DNA of 64,000 nucleotides. Source: Dichetophora obliterata (taxonomy: Eukaryota > Arthropoda > Insecta > Diptera > Sciomyzidae). The notes under the pieces were generated by a model. The model was not told where the DNA came from and made no database searches. It was given only the letters and a program-made list of their open reading frames with translations. Position numbers and translations under genes: made by a program. The stretch spans positions 74,439,136 through 74,503,135 of the forward strand of contig OY986438.1 of assembly GCA_963920525.1 (NCBI GenBank), written 5' to 3'. Positions 10,223 through 20,739 of the stretch are shown here, in pieces (position 1 is the stretch's first letter; every line of letters begins with the position of its first letter).

Positions 10223-10464
10223 TTAGCTACAATTTTGTTAGCTATCTTTTACAAAGATAGTAAACCGATATCTCCAAAACTGAAAGAGCTGTCGTACAAA
10301 AACTGATGGTACTATTTTAAGACAAAATCACTAAGACCCTCAATATATATGGGGCCATATAAAGAAAACGTTCGCGAAACCCTGCTAGGGTTTTACTCAC
10401 CTACAATAATATTATAAAACCTATATCGCCGAATCCTGTTATTTTTCCAATTTCACGAAATGGC

Positions 10465-10706
10465 CCAATTAATTGGCCCCCAAGATCGTGTGATTTAACG
10501 CCATTGGATTATTTTCTTTGGGGTTATGCAAAGTCACTTTTGAACAACAATTGAACACCTGGAAATCAACATTCGAAGAGTTATCGGCGAGATACGGCCG
10601 CAAATGCTGCGAAAAGTTTGTGAAAATTGGTGTTCCAGATTGCGCCTTGTGCGCGCCAGCCGTGGCGGCCACATGGCCGAAATCATATTTAAACATTAAT
10701 GTCATA
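10465..10706 (+). pseudogene. 3' end of a second mariner-like (DDE) transposase, relic
   Basis: Conceptual reading gives NWPPRSCDLTPLDYFLWGYA, the block around the third catalytic Asp in many Tc1/mariner transposases, then after a frameshift near 10545 a C-terminal part with NIRRVI, ENW, RASRGGHMAEIIFKH and a stop near 10705. It differs clearly from the two intact mariners here. Only the last third of a gene is present. Confidence 0.7.
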
Positions 10707-11258
10707 AAATTTTCTATCCAATAAAGCCCGTTCCATTGATATTAAAAATATATTACTATGATTTAAACTTGTATCACTCTATAAAAAACACCCTTTATTT
10801 GTATTTATTTATTTATTTATTTATTTGATATAACAGTGCAACAAGATAAGAACCTTATGATTAAAGCACTGGCATCGTAGAAATTAAGCATTTTGTGACA
10901 TATGTATAAAACTTAAAAATTATTCAATCCCAATTAATTTTCCATAAGAAATACATGGGAAAAAGAAGAATGAAAATAAATATATCTTAAACTAATATTA
11001 CTAACTAAATGTTGGAATCATTGTCCCGATATTTTGATCATTTCAAGCAATTGTAGTGCAACTTATACAATGAGATAATTTAATTTGAAAACTAATGAAA
11101 AAAATTAAATATATTTTTAGAAAAAGATTTCATAAAACACAAACAAAAAGATAATGATAATTAAAAATTGAAAATTGAAAATTAAAAGTTGAAAATTATT
11201 GCAACGTAGAAAGATATGTAAATAGATTGTTTTTGAACTGCACAGCGTTTTGAATAGA

Positions 11259-11415
11259 TCAAAAAAAAGGAGGCAACGAGTTCCAAAGACGAATTGCATA
11301 AATATGGAATTGCCTCTCAGATGTTAGACAGAAATGACGAAATTGTATTAATGAATTGGACCGATTAGATCTTGAGACAATAAGACGGTTATGCAAGTAA
11401 GAAGGTTCCTTAGTA
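11259..11415 (-). pseudogene. C-terminus of LINE ORF2 beyond the mariner insertion
   Basis: Encodes NRLIVSRSNRSNSL...FCLTSERQFHIYAIRLWNSLPPFF, the RLWNSLP ending typical of CR1/Jockey-type ORF2 proteins. The part before it lies on the far side of the mariner (12701 upward). Confidence 0.75.
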
Positions 11416-12700
11416 TTGGGGGTTGGAATTAGTTTTAAAGGTTTTCTAAGAGATGGCGTAACTATCAATAGATCGCATCGGGCACACCTGTGACTATATT
11501 CATTTCAAAGCACATTGTGTAAGCTTCATTTTTCAGTATGTGTCATTCCACTGAAGTGTAAACAACATATATTTTTTCTCTGTGAACATGTCGACTTTCG
11601 TTCCAACAAAACGCAATTTGCGGGAAGGTTTACTTTTGTGCTTCCATTTGAAGAAAAAAGCGGTTGAAGCACAACGCACGCTTACTGAGGCTTACGGGGA
11701 CTATGCTCCATCGATTTCTACTTGTGAGTACTGGTTCCGTCGGTTTAAAAGTGGTGATTTTGATACGGAAGACAAAGAGCGTCCGGGCCAGCCGAAAAAG
11801 TTTGAAGATGAGGAATTGGAGGCTTTGCTCGATGAAGACCCGTGTCAAACCCTTCAAGAATTGTCAAAATCATTGGGAGTCGACTTATCAACGGTCGGCA
11901 AACGCTTGAAGGCCATGGGAATGATTCAAAAGCAAGGAAATTGGGTGCCGTACCAGTTGAAGCCGAGAGACGTTGAACGGCGATTTTGCATGTGCGAACA
12001 ACTGCTTCAACGGCATAAAAGGAAGAGTTTTTTGCATCGTATTGTCACTGGCGATGAAAAGTGGATCCATTACGATAATCCTAAGCGAAAAAAATCGTGG
12101 GGACCACCCGGCCATGCATCAACATCGAGGGCCAAGCCGAATATTCATGGCGCCAAGCTTATGCTGTGTATTTGGTGGGATCAGAAGGGTGTCGTGTACT
12201 ATGAGCTGCTAAAACCTAACGAAACCATTACTGGGGAACGCTACCAACAACAATTGATGCAATTGAGCCGAGCATTAAAGGTTAAACGGCCGGAATATGC
12301 CAAAAGACACGACAAAGTGGTTTTTCAACATGACAACGCACGGCCACATGTTGCAAGAACCGTCAAGGAAACGTTGGAGGCGCTGAATTGGGATGTGCTA
12401 CCCCACCCGCCTTATAGCCCAGACATAGCCCCTTCCGACTTCCACCTATTCAGATCGATGACGCATGGCTTGGCTGAGCAGCGCTTCACTTCTTACGAGG
12501 ATACCAAAAAATGGGTCGATTCGTGGATTGCCTCAAAAGACGAATCGTTCTTCCGGCGCGGAATCCATATGCTGCCAGAAAGATGGGAAAATATTGTAGC
12601 TAACGATGGACAATACTTTGAATAATATACATTGTACCGTTGTTTCTAAATAAATGCTCAAAAACCGAAAAAAACCTTTAAAATTAATTCCAACCCCCAA
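11416..12700 (+). mobile_element. mariner element 2, full length
   Basis: 1285 bp with the same TTGGGGGTTGGAATTA ends, flanked by TA at 11414-11415 and 12701-12702. It is nearly identical to element 1, with small indels near the 5' end of the UTR, and is inserted in the LINE ORF2 in opposite orientation. Confidence 0.95.
11588..12625 (+). CDS. mariner transposase copy 2, intact, 345 aa
   Basis: Same 345-residue transposase as at 8685-9722, starting at the ATG at 11588, with D156, D249 and D284 all kept. I count four amino-acid differences: E94K, Y285F, V336I and N340D; Y285F is next to the last catalytic Asp. The intact frame and near identity to copy 1 point to recent movement of both copies. 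Confidence 0.95.
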   Translation: MSTFVPTKRNLREGLLLCFHLKKKAVEAQRTLTEAYGDYAPSISTCEYWFRRFKSGDFDTEDKERPGQPKKFEDEELEALLDEDPCQTLQELSKSLGVDLSTVGKRLKAMGMIQKQGNWVPYQLKPRDVERRFCMCEQLLQRHKRKSFLHRIVTGDEKWIHYDNPKRKKSWGPPGHASTSRAKPNIHGAKLMLCIWWDQKGVVYYELLKPNETITGERYQQQLMQLSRALKVKRPEYAKRHDKVVFQHDNARPHVARTVKETLEALNWDVLPHPPYSPDIAPSDFHLFRSMTHGLAEQRFTSYEDTKKWVDSWIASKDESFFRRGIHMLPERWENIVANDGQYFE

Positions 12701-12749
12701 TATATAAAAAATTTATGGAGCAATAGTAAAGTTCGCAATTTAAGAATGT

Positions 12750-15133
12750 TTTCCAGGGTCATATTGCATATTTGTATTGCATAGTGAGATACATGATCAG
12801 AACGTTTTAAACCATAAACGTATCTAGCTATGTTGTTAAATGCTACTTTTAGTTTTTGCTTACTTGTGCAATCACAATTAGCGAAAATTTCACAACCTTA
12901 TAAAAGGGTAGGGAGAATGTATACTATTGCGATTAGAAGTTTAATATAAAGTTGTGCAATCCTTAATATACTAAGCATACCATAAACCCTGCCAATTGCA
13001 TTGCCAATGTGTGAGTTCCAAGTCAAGGTCCTGTTGAAGATTATTCCGAGATTTTTTGCTGAGTCAACAAAATCAATTGCCGAATTGTTGAGCATAATTT
13101 TTGGAAATTCTGAAACATCGATTATTTTTTTGGAAATAATTAAACACGCCGACTTCCTTGGGTTGAGACAAGCCATTTTCACTTGCTCATGTTGTTACGC
13201 GCCAAAGTTCATTATTGATGGCAGTTACACAATTATAAATATTATTGCGTGAGCAACTAACAAACAGTTGTACATCATCAGCGTACATATGGACGTTACA
13301 ATATTGGAGAACTTTGGTGAAATCATTTACATAGAGTGAAAACAGAAGAGGTCCAATTATAGAGCCCTGAGGAACACCCCTATTGAGGGTCAAAAATTTT
13401 GATGTCTTGTTGTTGGCAAAAACAGCTTGAGATCGATCTAATAGGTATGACTGCAATAAGTTACTTGCTGAAGAAGAGAAATTAAACATATGATATAATT
13501 TATTTTTAAGAATAACATGATCAAATGTATTGAATCCCTTTTTTGAATGGTCTAAAAGAATTAAAAAACTTACTTTGCTATCATCCAATCCTGCTCTTAT
13601 TTCTTCAACTACGTCTATTAGTGCAGTGACGCAACTCCTCTTTGCCCTAAACCCAGACTGCCTTTCGATAGCAAGTTATTGTCGCAAATAAATTTGCTAG
13701 TTTGCTGTGTACAATCAATTCAAACGCTTTTGCTAAGTATGACAATATGGCCACAGGTCGATATTCATTGCGTGTTTTTGGTATTGGGATGATTTTGGCT
13801 TGCTTCCAATATTTTGGAAAGACAGAAGTAGTAAGAATTGTGTTAAATATGTGGGTTATATAAGGTAGTACTAATGGAAGAAGGATTTTTAGAAAGTGCG
13901 GATGAATTTCATCAACCATTTCTAAAAGTAGTAACATTATCAATAACGGAAGGCATGGTAATGTTTACAAAATTTTTGTTAAGGTCATTTACATCAATAT
14001 TCTCATCTACAGCAGAAAGGTTTTTACCAACTCCAATATCACGGATTTCTTTTCAAATCTTTCTTGATTCAACTGCGTATTTATATTTGTTGCTGTAGAA
14101 TTTTTTCTTTAATGCTGCTATTTCATTGTTTACTTTTTTCTCATTTCTTTAAATTCAGTATAAAATTCTGGAGTTTTGATTCGCTTCCACCGGTTGTATA
14201 AAGCGTTTCGTTTTGCTAGAAGCCCTTTGATATAATTGTTAAACCACGGTTTTTGTTGCGTTTTAATGTTTTTAGTCTTTATTGGTACAAATTCATTAGA
14301 AAGGTTAATAATATTTTGCTGCAGATAACAAACCTGGTCTTCACTTGATGACATTCCATAAATGCCTTGCCAATTTATCTTTCTTTCACGAAAGGTGAAA
14401 CAATACGGTTCGTTTACCATATGGAAATCAAAAGCTAAGAAGAGAAGACCGTGCTTGGAAAAGTTGGGTACTGATAGCTGGTCATAGAGAAGTATTTTAG
14501 TTAGATCATTTACAAAGAACAGGTCTAGAAGGGTATTGATTGAGGTAGTGAAGTGAATAGGTTAGGAGTTATTAGCAGACAGGAGGCCTAAGTCACGCAT
14601 ATCATTACTTAAGTGATTTTCCATTATTAAATTGCTGTTGAAGTCTCCTGCAATGACAATGTGTGAATAGGATATCGACAAATTTTCTATGAGGCTTATG
14701 AGAGGAGAAGTATCCACAGTACGACTAGGACGGTACACAGTATCGATAAGCATTTTGCTGGTACCATTCGATAACGATATGAACAAAACTTCGATTGCAC
14801 TTTCGAGAGGAAATGTATATATAAGCCTACAAGGGATATTATTGCGCACATACATGGCCACACTTCAGCATGGCTCAGTCTATCTGCTCGGAAAATTTTG
14901 TAACCTTTTAACATAAACAGCGCATTTGGCATTTCGACATTGAACCATGTCTCAGATGCACAAATGACATCTACATCTGAGCCCTCAAAAACATACCTTA
15001 ATTCATCCATTTTATTTACTAAGCTTTGTGCATTAATGTGACATACCTTGAAACCGCTTCTTTGCTTGCATAGTATACGAATCAGATTAAATGTTTTGTC
15101 TTTGGAACTGTTTTGATTATTTGTAAAATCCAT
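12750..15133 (-). pseudogene. LINE ORF2: endonuclease and reverse transcriptase, frameshifted
   Basis: Reading down from 15133: MDFTNNQNSS...CHINAQSLVNKMDEL (start of an EEP endonuclease), ICASETWF, then after a frameshift VRNNIPCRL and VIAGDFNSNL (14562-14861). A linker with KPWFNNYIKGLLAKRNALY is at 14130-14420. RT blocks follow: WKQAKIIPIPK and RPVAILSYLAKAFE (13647-13943), then after another shift NRGVPQGSIIGPLLFSLYVND and the catalytic MYADDVQLF (13187-13588), then the thumb LGIIFNRTLTWNSHI (12898-13182). At least five frame breaks make it non-functional. Confidence 0.8.
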
Positions 15134-15474
15134 TGCTTAGATTGTGAGCGAAAATGTGTGCAGTGTTTTTAAAAAATCGTTGCAAAAATCTTGATTTACA
15201 AGTTAGTTTATACAAAAAAAAAAGTTTACGACAATTGAGCCAAAAATTTGCTAAAATATAAAGAGTTAGAAAAAATATAGTGAGACTAAGAGATAAAAAT
15301 AGCAGTGGAGATAAATAAGAACTTAAATATTCGATAGGAAAAATAAGATGATAGGAATACTGAGAACAGGATTGGCGCATCATATCGAGTAGCAACATAC
15401 AAGAAGAAAACAAAGGAGCTTTAGTAAGGTCGCTCACGAGAAAGCTGATCATCGCCAGTGTGGTTGTTGTTGCG

Positions 15475-16357
15475 TTAGTCAGAATTATCATGTGCAATTA
15501 AATCTAGCAATTTTTCCATAGTTTCTATGCACTCTGCGTTTTCGCCCTCTCTACGCTTAATATAAACTAGACCTCGGAGAGTGAATGCTGCCACAAGTTG
15601 TTTTTGCCTTTTGAGTCGAAGGTCAGTTTGCAGAATAGTGTAATTTGTTTTTGTTAAGCTTTCATTTACATAAATTGGCTGTTGTGATTGAAAGCCAGCG
15701 TGGTGTAGGCGCAGTAGATCATTGCTTTCGCGTCGGTAAAGTGCTAGAGATTTTGAAAACTGGTTTCGGGCGTACGGTGTAGCAAGTTTTAATATGATTG
15801 GTGCATCATTGGATCGTGGATCTCGTAGTGACTTCATCAATCGCACGATGGAAAGCGATATCGACATCAGCAACATGTTTTTCGAGGTGAGTAACTCTTG
15901 CAGTGACGTCATTTAGCTCAAGTTTTATGTCTGTAACGTTGCGGCGGAGCTCGTCTAAAATTTTCTTTTCACTTGACTCTATTGCGATGGTGACCTTTTT
16001 GTTGATTTGGGCAGCAATCTGAGAAGCAATTTGCTCACTTTGTTTATCGAGTGGTTTCTCAATCTGGTTCTGCTTTTGGTTCTGTTTTTCGATCAGATTG
16101 AGCAGAAATGTAGTTGAAACGGTTTGCAAAGAAGCTGCTGACTTAGATTCTCCGACGGGTCTTTTCGGCACTTCACTTGATTTGTTAGTTTGTGTTGGTG
16201 TTAAAATGTGATGAATCGGTGGGGAACTGATCGAAGCGCGCCGAGCCGAGAGGCAGGCATCACACTTATACAATTGTTTATTTTTTTGCATAAAATCCAA
16301 ATCACTTTTCTTTAAATTAACGCAATGGCAGTGAAAAACTCGTTGCAATGCACACAT
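15475..16357 (-). pseudogene. LINE ORF1: zinc-binding, coiled-coil and FP25-like protein
   Basis: The N-terminus (16357 down) has a Cys/His cluster, FHCHCVNL...YKCDAC, resembling the PHD-like finger of some CR1 ORF1 proteins, and is frameshifted near 16335. A Gln/Lys-rich coiled coil follows (QNQKQNQIEK... to THLEKHVADVD). After a frameshift near 15850 a C-terminal domain (15475-15912) with RDPRSNDAPIILKLATPYARN resembles the baculovirus FP25-like domain seen in insect LINE ORF1 proteins. Likely an RNA-binding LINE chaperone, now broken. Between ORF1 and ORF2 (15134-15474) I see no clear coding sequence. Confidence 0.65.
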
Positions 16358-16559
16358 TTAATTTTTTTTGTCATCGTCCAAATGACGTTCAACTCTTGAT
16401 GCACAAATACACGGCATTTTTTTTAAAACAATTCTTTTTTATCAATTTATTTTGATTGTTTAACAAGAGCACACAACTGTTCGTGTTAACGCGTTGACTC
16501 GTCAATTCAGTTTAATTATAAAAAAGGAAGATGTTTATTTAAGGATTCGGTTCAATCTG

Positions 16560-17238
16560 GCAACATCAATAAGTTTGACAATTACTATATCATAGACGGC
16601 GATTGCCGGAACATACTCAAATATAGAATGAATTAAAATATATGTTCCAAGGCAGACTTAATAAAATAAGTCTTTTATTACTAAAATAAAATAGTTGTAT
16701 CTTTAATTATGCACTCGATGTTTGGAATTTTGTAAAAATAATGAAAACTCCGCCTACGTCCCATACAAAGTGACGTCATCATAATAGCAAAATCTTCATA
16801 AATTAAAAAAAAATATTTAAAACTTGATATTTTACTCATAAGCTTTGGTAATAAATATTTACTCTGTGTTAAAAATTTTAAATATTTGGATTAAAACCGC
16901 GCCCTATGAAAGTGACGTCATTAAAACAATCCAACATTGAAAACTAAAATACGGCTGTAGGGGTATTATAACTATTTTTTAAATTATGTCAGGCAAAACA
17001 CTAAAAAAAATAAATTAAAACCATCCTTTCCTTTTTTTTACGTTGAATTGACAATTTTTGGTGTCGTGTTTCCTTGTTCAATGAAGAAATACAAAAATAA
17101 ATTTTTCAAAACTTTAAAGTCGATATTTCAAAATAATTTAATGTTGCTAATCATATTCTTGCAATAAGTGCCATATATAAATAATAAAATTCTTTTTTGT
17201 GTACATATTTTGATAACATAATTTTTAATTTCTTTTAG
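16560..17238 (+). other. upstream/intronic region of DNAJC2, AT-rich
   Basis: No J-domain coding sequence is seen. It ends with a polypyrimidine tract and acceptor (tttcttttag, 17229-17238). Two TGACGTCA palindromes lie here and are listed separately. Confidence 0.6.
16771..16920 (+). promoter_or_regulatory. pair of TGACGTCA (CRE-like) palindromes
   Basis: TGACGTCA at 16771-16778 and 16913-16920, 142 bp apart, each preceded by a similar context (ccatacaaag / ccctatgaaag). This is the CREB/ATF consensus. Regulation of the adjacent gene is inferred from position only, and the similar flanks could also mean a small duplicated block. Confidence 0.4.
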
Positions 17239-18671
17239 GTACTCAAAAATCCAGACGTGCTTATGATTCTGTGGACCCGGAGTTTGACGATTCCTTCCCA
17301 ACACAGTCGGATATAGACAACAACTTTTACGAATCTTTTAACAAGTTTTTCAATCTGAATGCAAGATGGAGCGAAAAAAAAAGAGTTCCAATTTTTGGTG
17401 ATGATAGTGCAAAACGTGAAGACGTTGATAAATTCTACAGTTTTTGGTATGACTTCAAGTCTTGGCGGGAATTTAGTTATTTAGACGAAGAAGATAAGGA
17501 AAAAGGACAAGATCGTGATGAACGACGTTGGATTGAAAAAGAAAATAAAGCTGCTCGAATAAAGCGAAAGAAAGAGGAAATGTTAAGAATTCGTGCTCTC
17601 GTTGATCTTGCTTATAATAATGATAAGCGGATACAAAGGTTTAAAAATGAAGAGAAAGAAAGAAAGTTGGCACTAAAGAGAGCAAAAATGGATGCAGCAC
17701 AGGCGCTAAAGGCAGAGCAGGAACGCGCTCTTAAAAATGCTCAATTAGCGAAAGACCGCGCAGAAAAGGCTGAAAAAAAACGAATCGAGCAAATACGGGT
17801 TGAAAAAGAACAAATGAAAAAATCATTAAAGAAAGAACGCAAAACTTTACGCGACAAAGCAAAGGATTTCAAATATTTCAGCAGTAACGACAAAGATATG
17901 TTAAAAAATATGGAAGGAATTGAAAGGATATGTGAAATGTATAATTTAACCGAATTGCAATTATTAAATAAGCAAATTGAAACGTCGGGCAAGGTTGCTT
18001 TCTTAATGGCATTAGAAAGTACAGAAAAAAAAATTCAATCTGAGCATGAAGAAAATAGTTTTATACAGAAAAAAAATTTGAAAGTAGATTCAAAACTTGT
18101 ACAAAAAAATTATATGTGGAATAATGAAACAGTTCAGTTGTTGATAAAGGCCGTTAATTTATTTCCGGCCGGAACTGCTCAACGATGGGATGTCATAGCT
18201 ACATTTCTCAACCAACATTCAACAGACGAAAAAAGCTTTCTTGCACGGGATGTTCTAAACAAAGCAAAAGCTTTGCAAAATAGTGATTTTTCAAAAAACT
18301 CTCTTAAATCACAAGCAAATGATGAAGCATACGTGAGTTTTGAAAGAAACAAAAAAGATGTCCAAACATGCTTGGATATTACTGTAAATAGCGCGGAAAG
18401 TGGGTCTGTTGTTACAGACAATGGTGCAGTACCAAATGCAGCAATCTCAGAAAAAGTCATTAAACAAACAAATATATCAAAAAATTGGACTAAGGAAGAA
18501 CAAGCGCTTCTTGAACAAGCAATTAAATCATATCCTATATCAACACCCGATCGATGGGACCGTATCGCAGAATGTATTCCTAATAGATCAAAAAAAGATT
18601 GCCTGCGTAGAGTAAAAGACCTCGTTGATCTTGTGAATTCAAAAAAGGGAGCCCAGCAGGCAACAAAATGA
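17239..18671 (+). CDS. DNAJC2: DNAJC2/Zrf1 (MPP11, zuotin-related), last coding exon
   Basis: Ribosome-associated Hsp40 co-chaperone of the RAC complex, also a chromatin factor in animals. The exon starts after the acceptor AG at 17237-17238, finishing a split Gly codon, and reads TQKSRRAYDSVDPEFDDSF, the junction just after the J domain in animal orthologues. The zuotin-homology/ribosome-binding region has FYSFWYDFKSWREFSYLDEE and RDERRWIEKENK, then a long Lys/Glu/Arg coiled coil. Counting from the GTG codon at 17271, two SANT/Myb domains are near residues 281-335 (NLFPAGTAQRWDVIA) and 404-455 (NWTKEEQALLEQAI, TPDRWDRIA). TGA 18669-18671 ends it; AATAAA follows near 18702. The J-domain exon(s) are not in this window. 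The 466 open codons suggest a functional gene. Confidence 0.95.
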
Positions 18672-19303
18672 TATGACACACATGCATTAATAACAAATTC
18701 TTAATAAATAATAAAATGTACTTAAAATATAGTGCTTTTTTATTTTAAGAATTAAAAAAGTTTGCATATGTATTTACTTATTTACAGATGAACAATTAAA
18801 TCTAAACAAAATTCTAACTTGAAAATATACTAAGCGATAGCTTATCCAACAATGGCCCTTCTTGTTTGCACATCTTTTGCTTTTGTTGTATTTTTGACGT
18901 AGAATTATTTCTTATTGTGGTTTTAGACCGCCTGAACGAACGAAAGAAACCTCGTTCGTTCGCTCGTTTTAAACACTTTGCCCAAACGAACAGTGTTCGC
19001 TATAAATTTATGGCGAACAATGTTTGCCAGGTGTAAACAGTAAGAGCCCTCTCTGACGGGTGGCGGATCTCTCTCTGAGTGACTTAATTTTTGCCATATA
19101 TTTGCTAAAGATTCAGTGTTATTTTCTTAAAGTTATAAAAAAAAAAGTATTTCTCTAAAATAAAAATCGAATGATTAAAAGTACGAGTTGTATTTGCTTA
19201 ACAAGTGCATACAATTTGGTAGCGATCCTTGGCTAGTTTTCGAGTAATGCTCTCCATCGATTTCAAACAGCTCTTTTTCGAGAGTTTTTACATGTATAGT
19301 TTT
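18672..19303. other. intergenic; possible small MITE fragment
   Basis: After the DNAJC2 poly(A) signal there is a block with accgcctgaacgaacgaa (18926 on) and an opposite-facing ccaggtgtaaacag (19027-19040). A third copy, tttacaccgcctgaacgaac, is at 20153-20172. Together they suggest ends of one or more small elements, but boundaries are not clear. No gene is seen. Confidence 0.35.
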
Positions 19304-19937
19304 CAGGGACCGAAAATAACTGTTATTTTACAATCTTCAGATGAAAAAGGCATAACGAAAAAGTGGCCGGAGGACTTTTTTAAATATACCATTATTATCG
19401 TAACGGCAGCAGCTTCGCGAATATTAAATGCCTTTTAAATTTTTGGCTGTTTCTATAAAAATTAATATTAACTGTTATTTTTTGCCTTTTATTTTTTCTG
19501 GCAAAAATAACTGTTACTTTTGACTTTTATTTTTTAGGTCAAAAATAACAGTTATTTTGTGCCTTTTATTTTTTCGGTCAAAAATATCAGGCAATTTCTA
19601 TTTTTTCAAAGGCCGAATAAAAAACTTTAAAAACTAAAAAGTTTTAATGCTCAAAATGTGCGCGCTGATGAGACGATAAAAATTGCATAGAACTTTTTTT
19701 GCCGTTCAAGTGGCCTTTAAAAAATTCAAATTGCCTGATATTTTTGACCGAAAAAATAAAAGGCACAAAATAACTTATTTTTGACCTAAAAAATTAAAGT
19801 CAAAAGTAACAGCTATTTTTGCCCGAAAAAATAAAAGGCATTAAATAACTAGTATTTTTGTCGGAAAAAATAAAAGTTAAATGATAACTGTTAATATCCG
19901 ACTTTTTTGATAAAAACCATAACCGGTACGGTCCCTG
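19304..19937. mobile_element. hAT-type foldback MITE, 634 bp
   Basis: Ends CAGGGACCG (19304 on) and CGGTCCCTG (to 19937) are inverted and flanked by a perfect 8 bp duplication, atagtttt (19296-19303, 19938-19945), the hAT signature. Long internal arms made of alternating (t/c)aaaaataac(a)gttattt and ccttttattttttcgg(t)c blocks form a large hairpin around a ~100 bp loop. No transposase. Confidence 0.9.
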
Positions 19938-19945
19938 ATAGTTTT

Positions 19946-20452
19946 CATTATCTTAAGTTTATGCTTATAGCTACAACAGTTTTTATTTAATTGACCTAAA
20001 ATTTAAAAAATTTATTGACATTCGAAAAATATGAAAAAATTTGATTTTTGTTCGAAATCGAGAAACGGAGTATAAGTTTTAGTACTAATATAAAAATAAA
20101 GAGTTATCAACGCTGCATTTATTGATGTTCGGCCAAATGCACAAATTGCTGTTTACACCGCCTGAACGAACAAGATGGCGGCCAATGGTTGCTGCTTAGG
20201 CTCTTGTTATGGTTGGTGGTTTGGTTGTAAAGCACCCCAATTTACCGACCAACTTCGATAGAACTATAGAAAAACACACACAAGAAATCAACTTGTGTGT
20301 GCCGCAGTTGTTGATTAATTTGGCAGTTGTCGAGTTGGTTGAAGAAAATTTAAAATTTTTTAATTTTTTTGTATGCAATTCATCAAGTTGGCAACTTGAT
20401 CAAATAGTGTGTGGAGATGTTTAAGATGGTTAGAACCACAGATAACTAGATA
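19946..20452. other. intergenic, no gene recognised
   Basis: AT-rich sequence with a short ORF lacking any recognised domain and a small complementary pair, cacacacaagaaa/acttgtgtgtg (20273-20301). Confidence 0.45.
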
Positions 20453-20598
20453 GGAAACTTCGATTTTTCAGTCAAAAATCAGCTGATCTGAGATTAGTTT
20501 TGCAATTTGTGAAACTCACGTATTGTGTACGTGAGTTCACCTTTTTTCACCTCATAGCTGTCAATGTTGAATGTCAGATGCTTAAAATCGAAGTTTCC
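20453..20598. mobile_element. 146 bp MITE with perfect 15 bp TIRs and TA duplication
   Basis: GGAAACTTCGATTTT and its complement bound the element, with TA on each side (20451-20452, 20599-20600). A second internal hairpin, gtgaaactcacgta/tacgtgagttcac, is at about 20509-20542. Mariner-type MITE by its TA duplication. Confidence 0.75.
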
Positions 20599-20739
20599 TA
20601 AATTAGTAAATTTTGTCATTGCTTGCAAAGTTCCATATTTAATAAATATCATTGAAATCATTTCATAATTGTAAACATTAAAGGAACTTGTGTGATAAAT
20701 AACATAAAAATTCTGAAATAGTTAAACATTAATAAAATA

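Larger units (their letters stand above)
6736..10446. mobile_element. 3.7 kb foldback (inverted-repeat) element
   Basis: The outer ends match as inverted repeats: aaataacaggattctgcgat at 6736 on and its complement ending near 10446, continuing through ggtgagtaaaa...cctggc/agggtttcgcga for over 100 bp. A second arm block (cataacttgaaggg...caaaattgtagc) is at 6876-6950 and inverted at 9835-9905, with further copies at 10227-10260 and, loosely, 7065-7250. The centre (7260-8511) has no gene I recognise, only a short repeated motif, cggagcagc(a/g)tgcttgc, near 7990 and 8065. A mariner sits in the right half. No transposase of its own was found. Confidence 0.6.
10795..16560 (-). mobile_element. degenerate CR1-like LINE, minus strand
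   Basis: Two-ORF non-LTR element. Its 3' end is marked by a simple repeat (minus strand AAATAAATAAAT, 10801-10830), as in CR1-superfamily LINEs, and the 5' end lies near 16500-16560. ORF1 and ORF2 are both cut by frameshifts. A mariner (11416-12700) splits the end of ORF2. The 3' UTR (10830-11250) has no other feature. The exact clade (CR1, Daphne, Crack) is not resolved. Confidence 0.75.
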
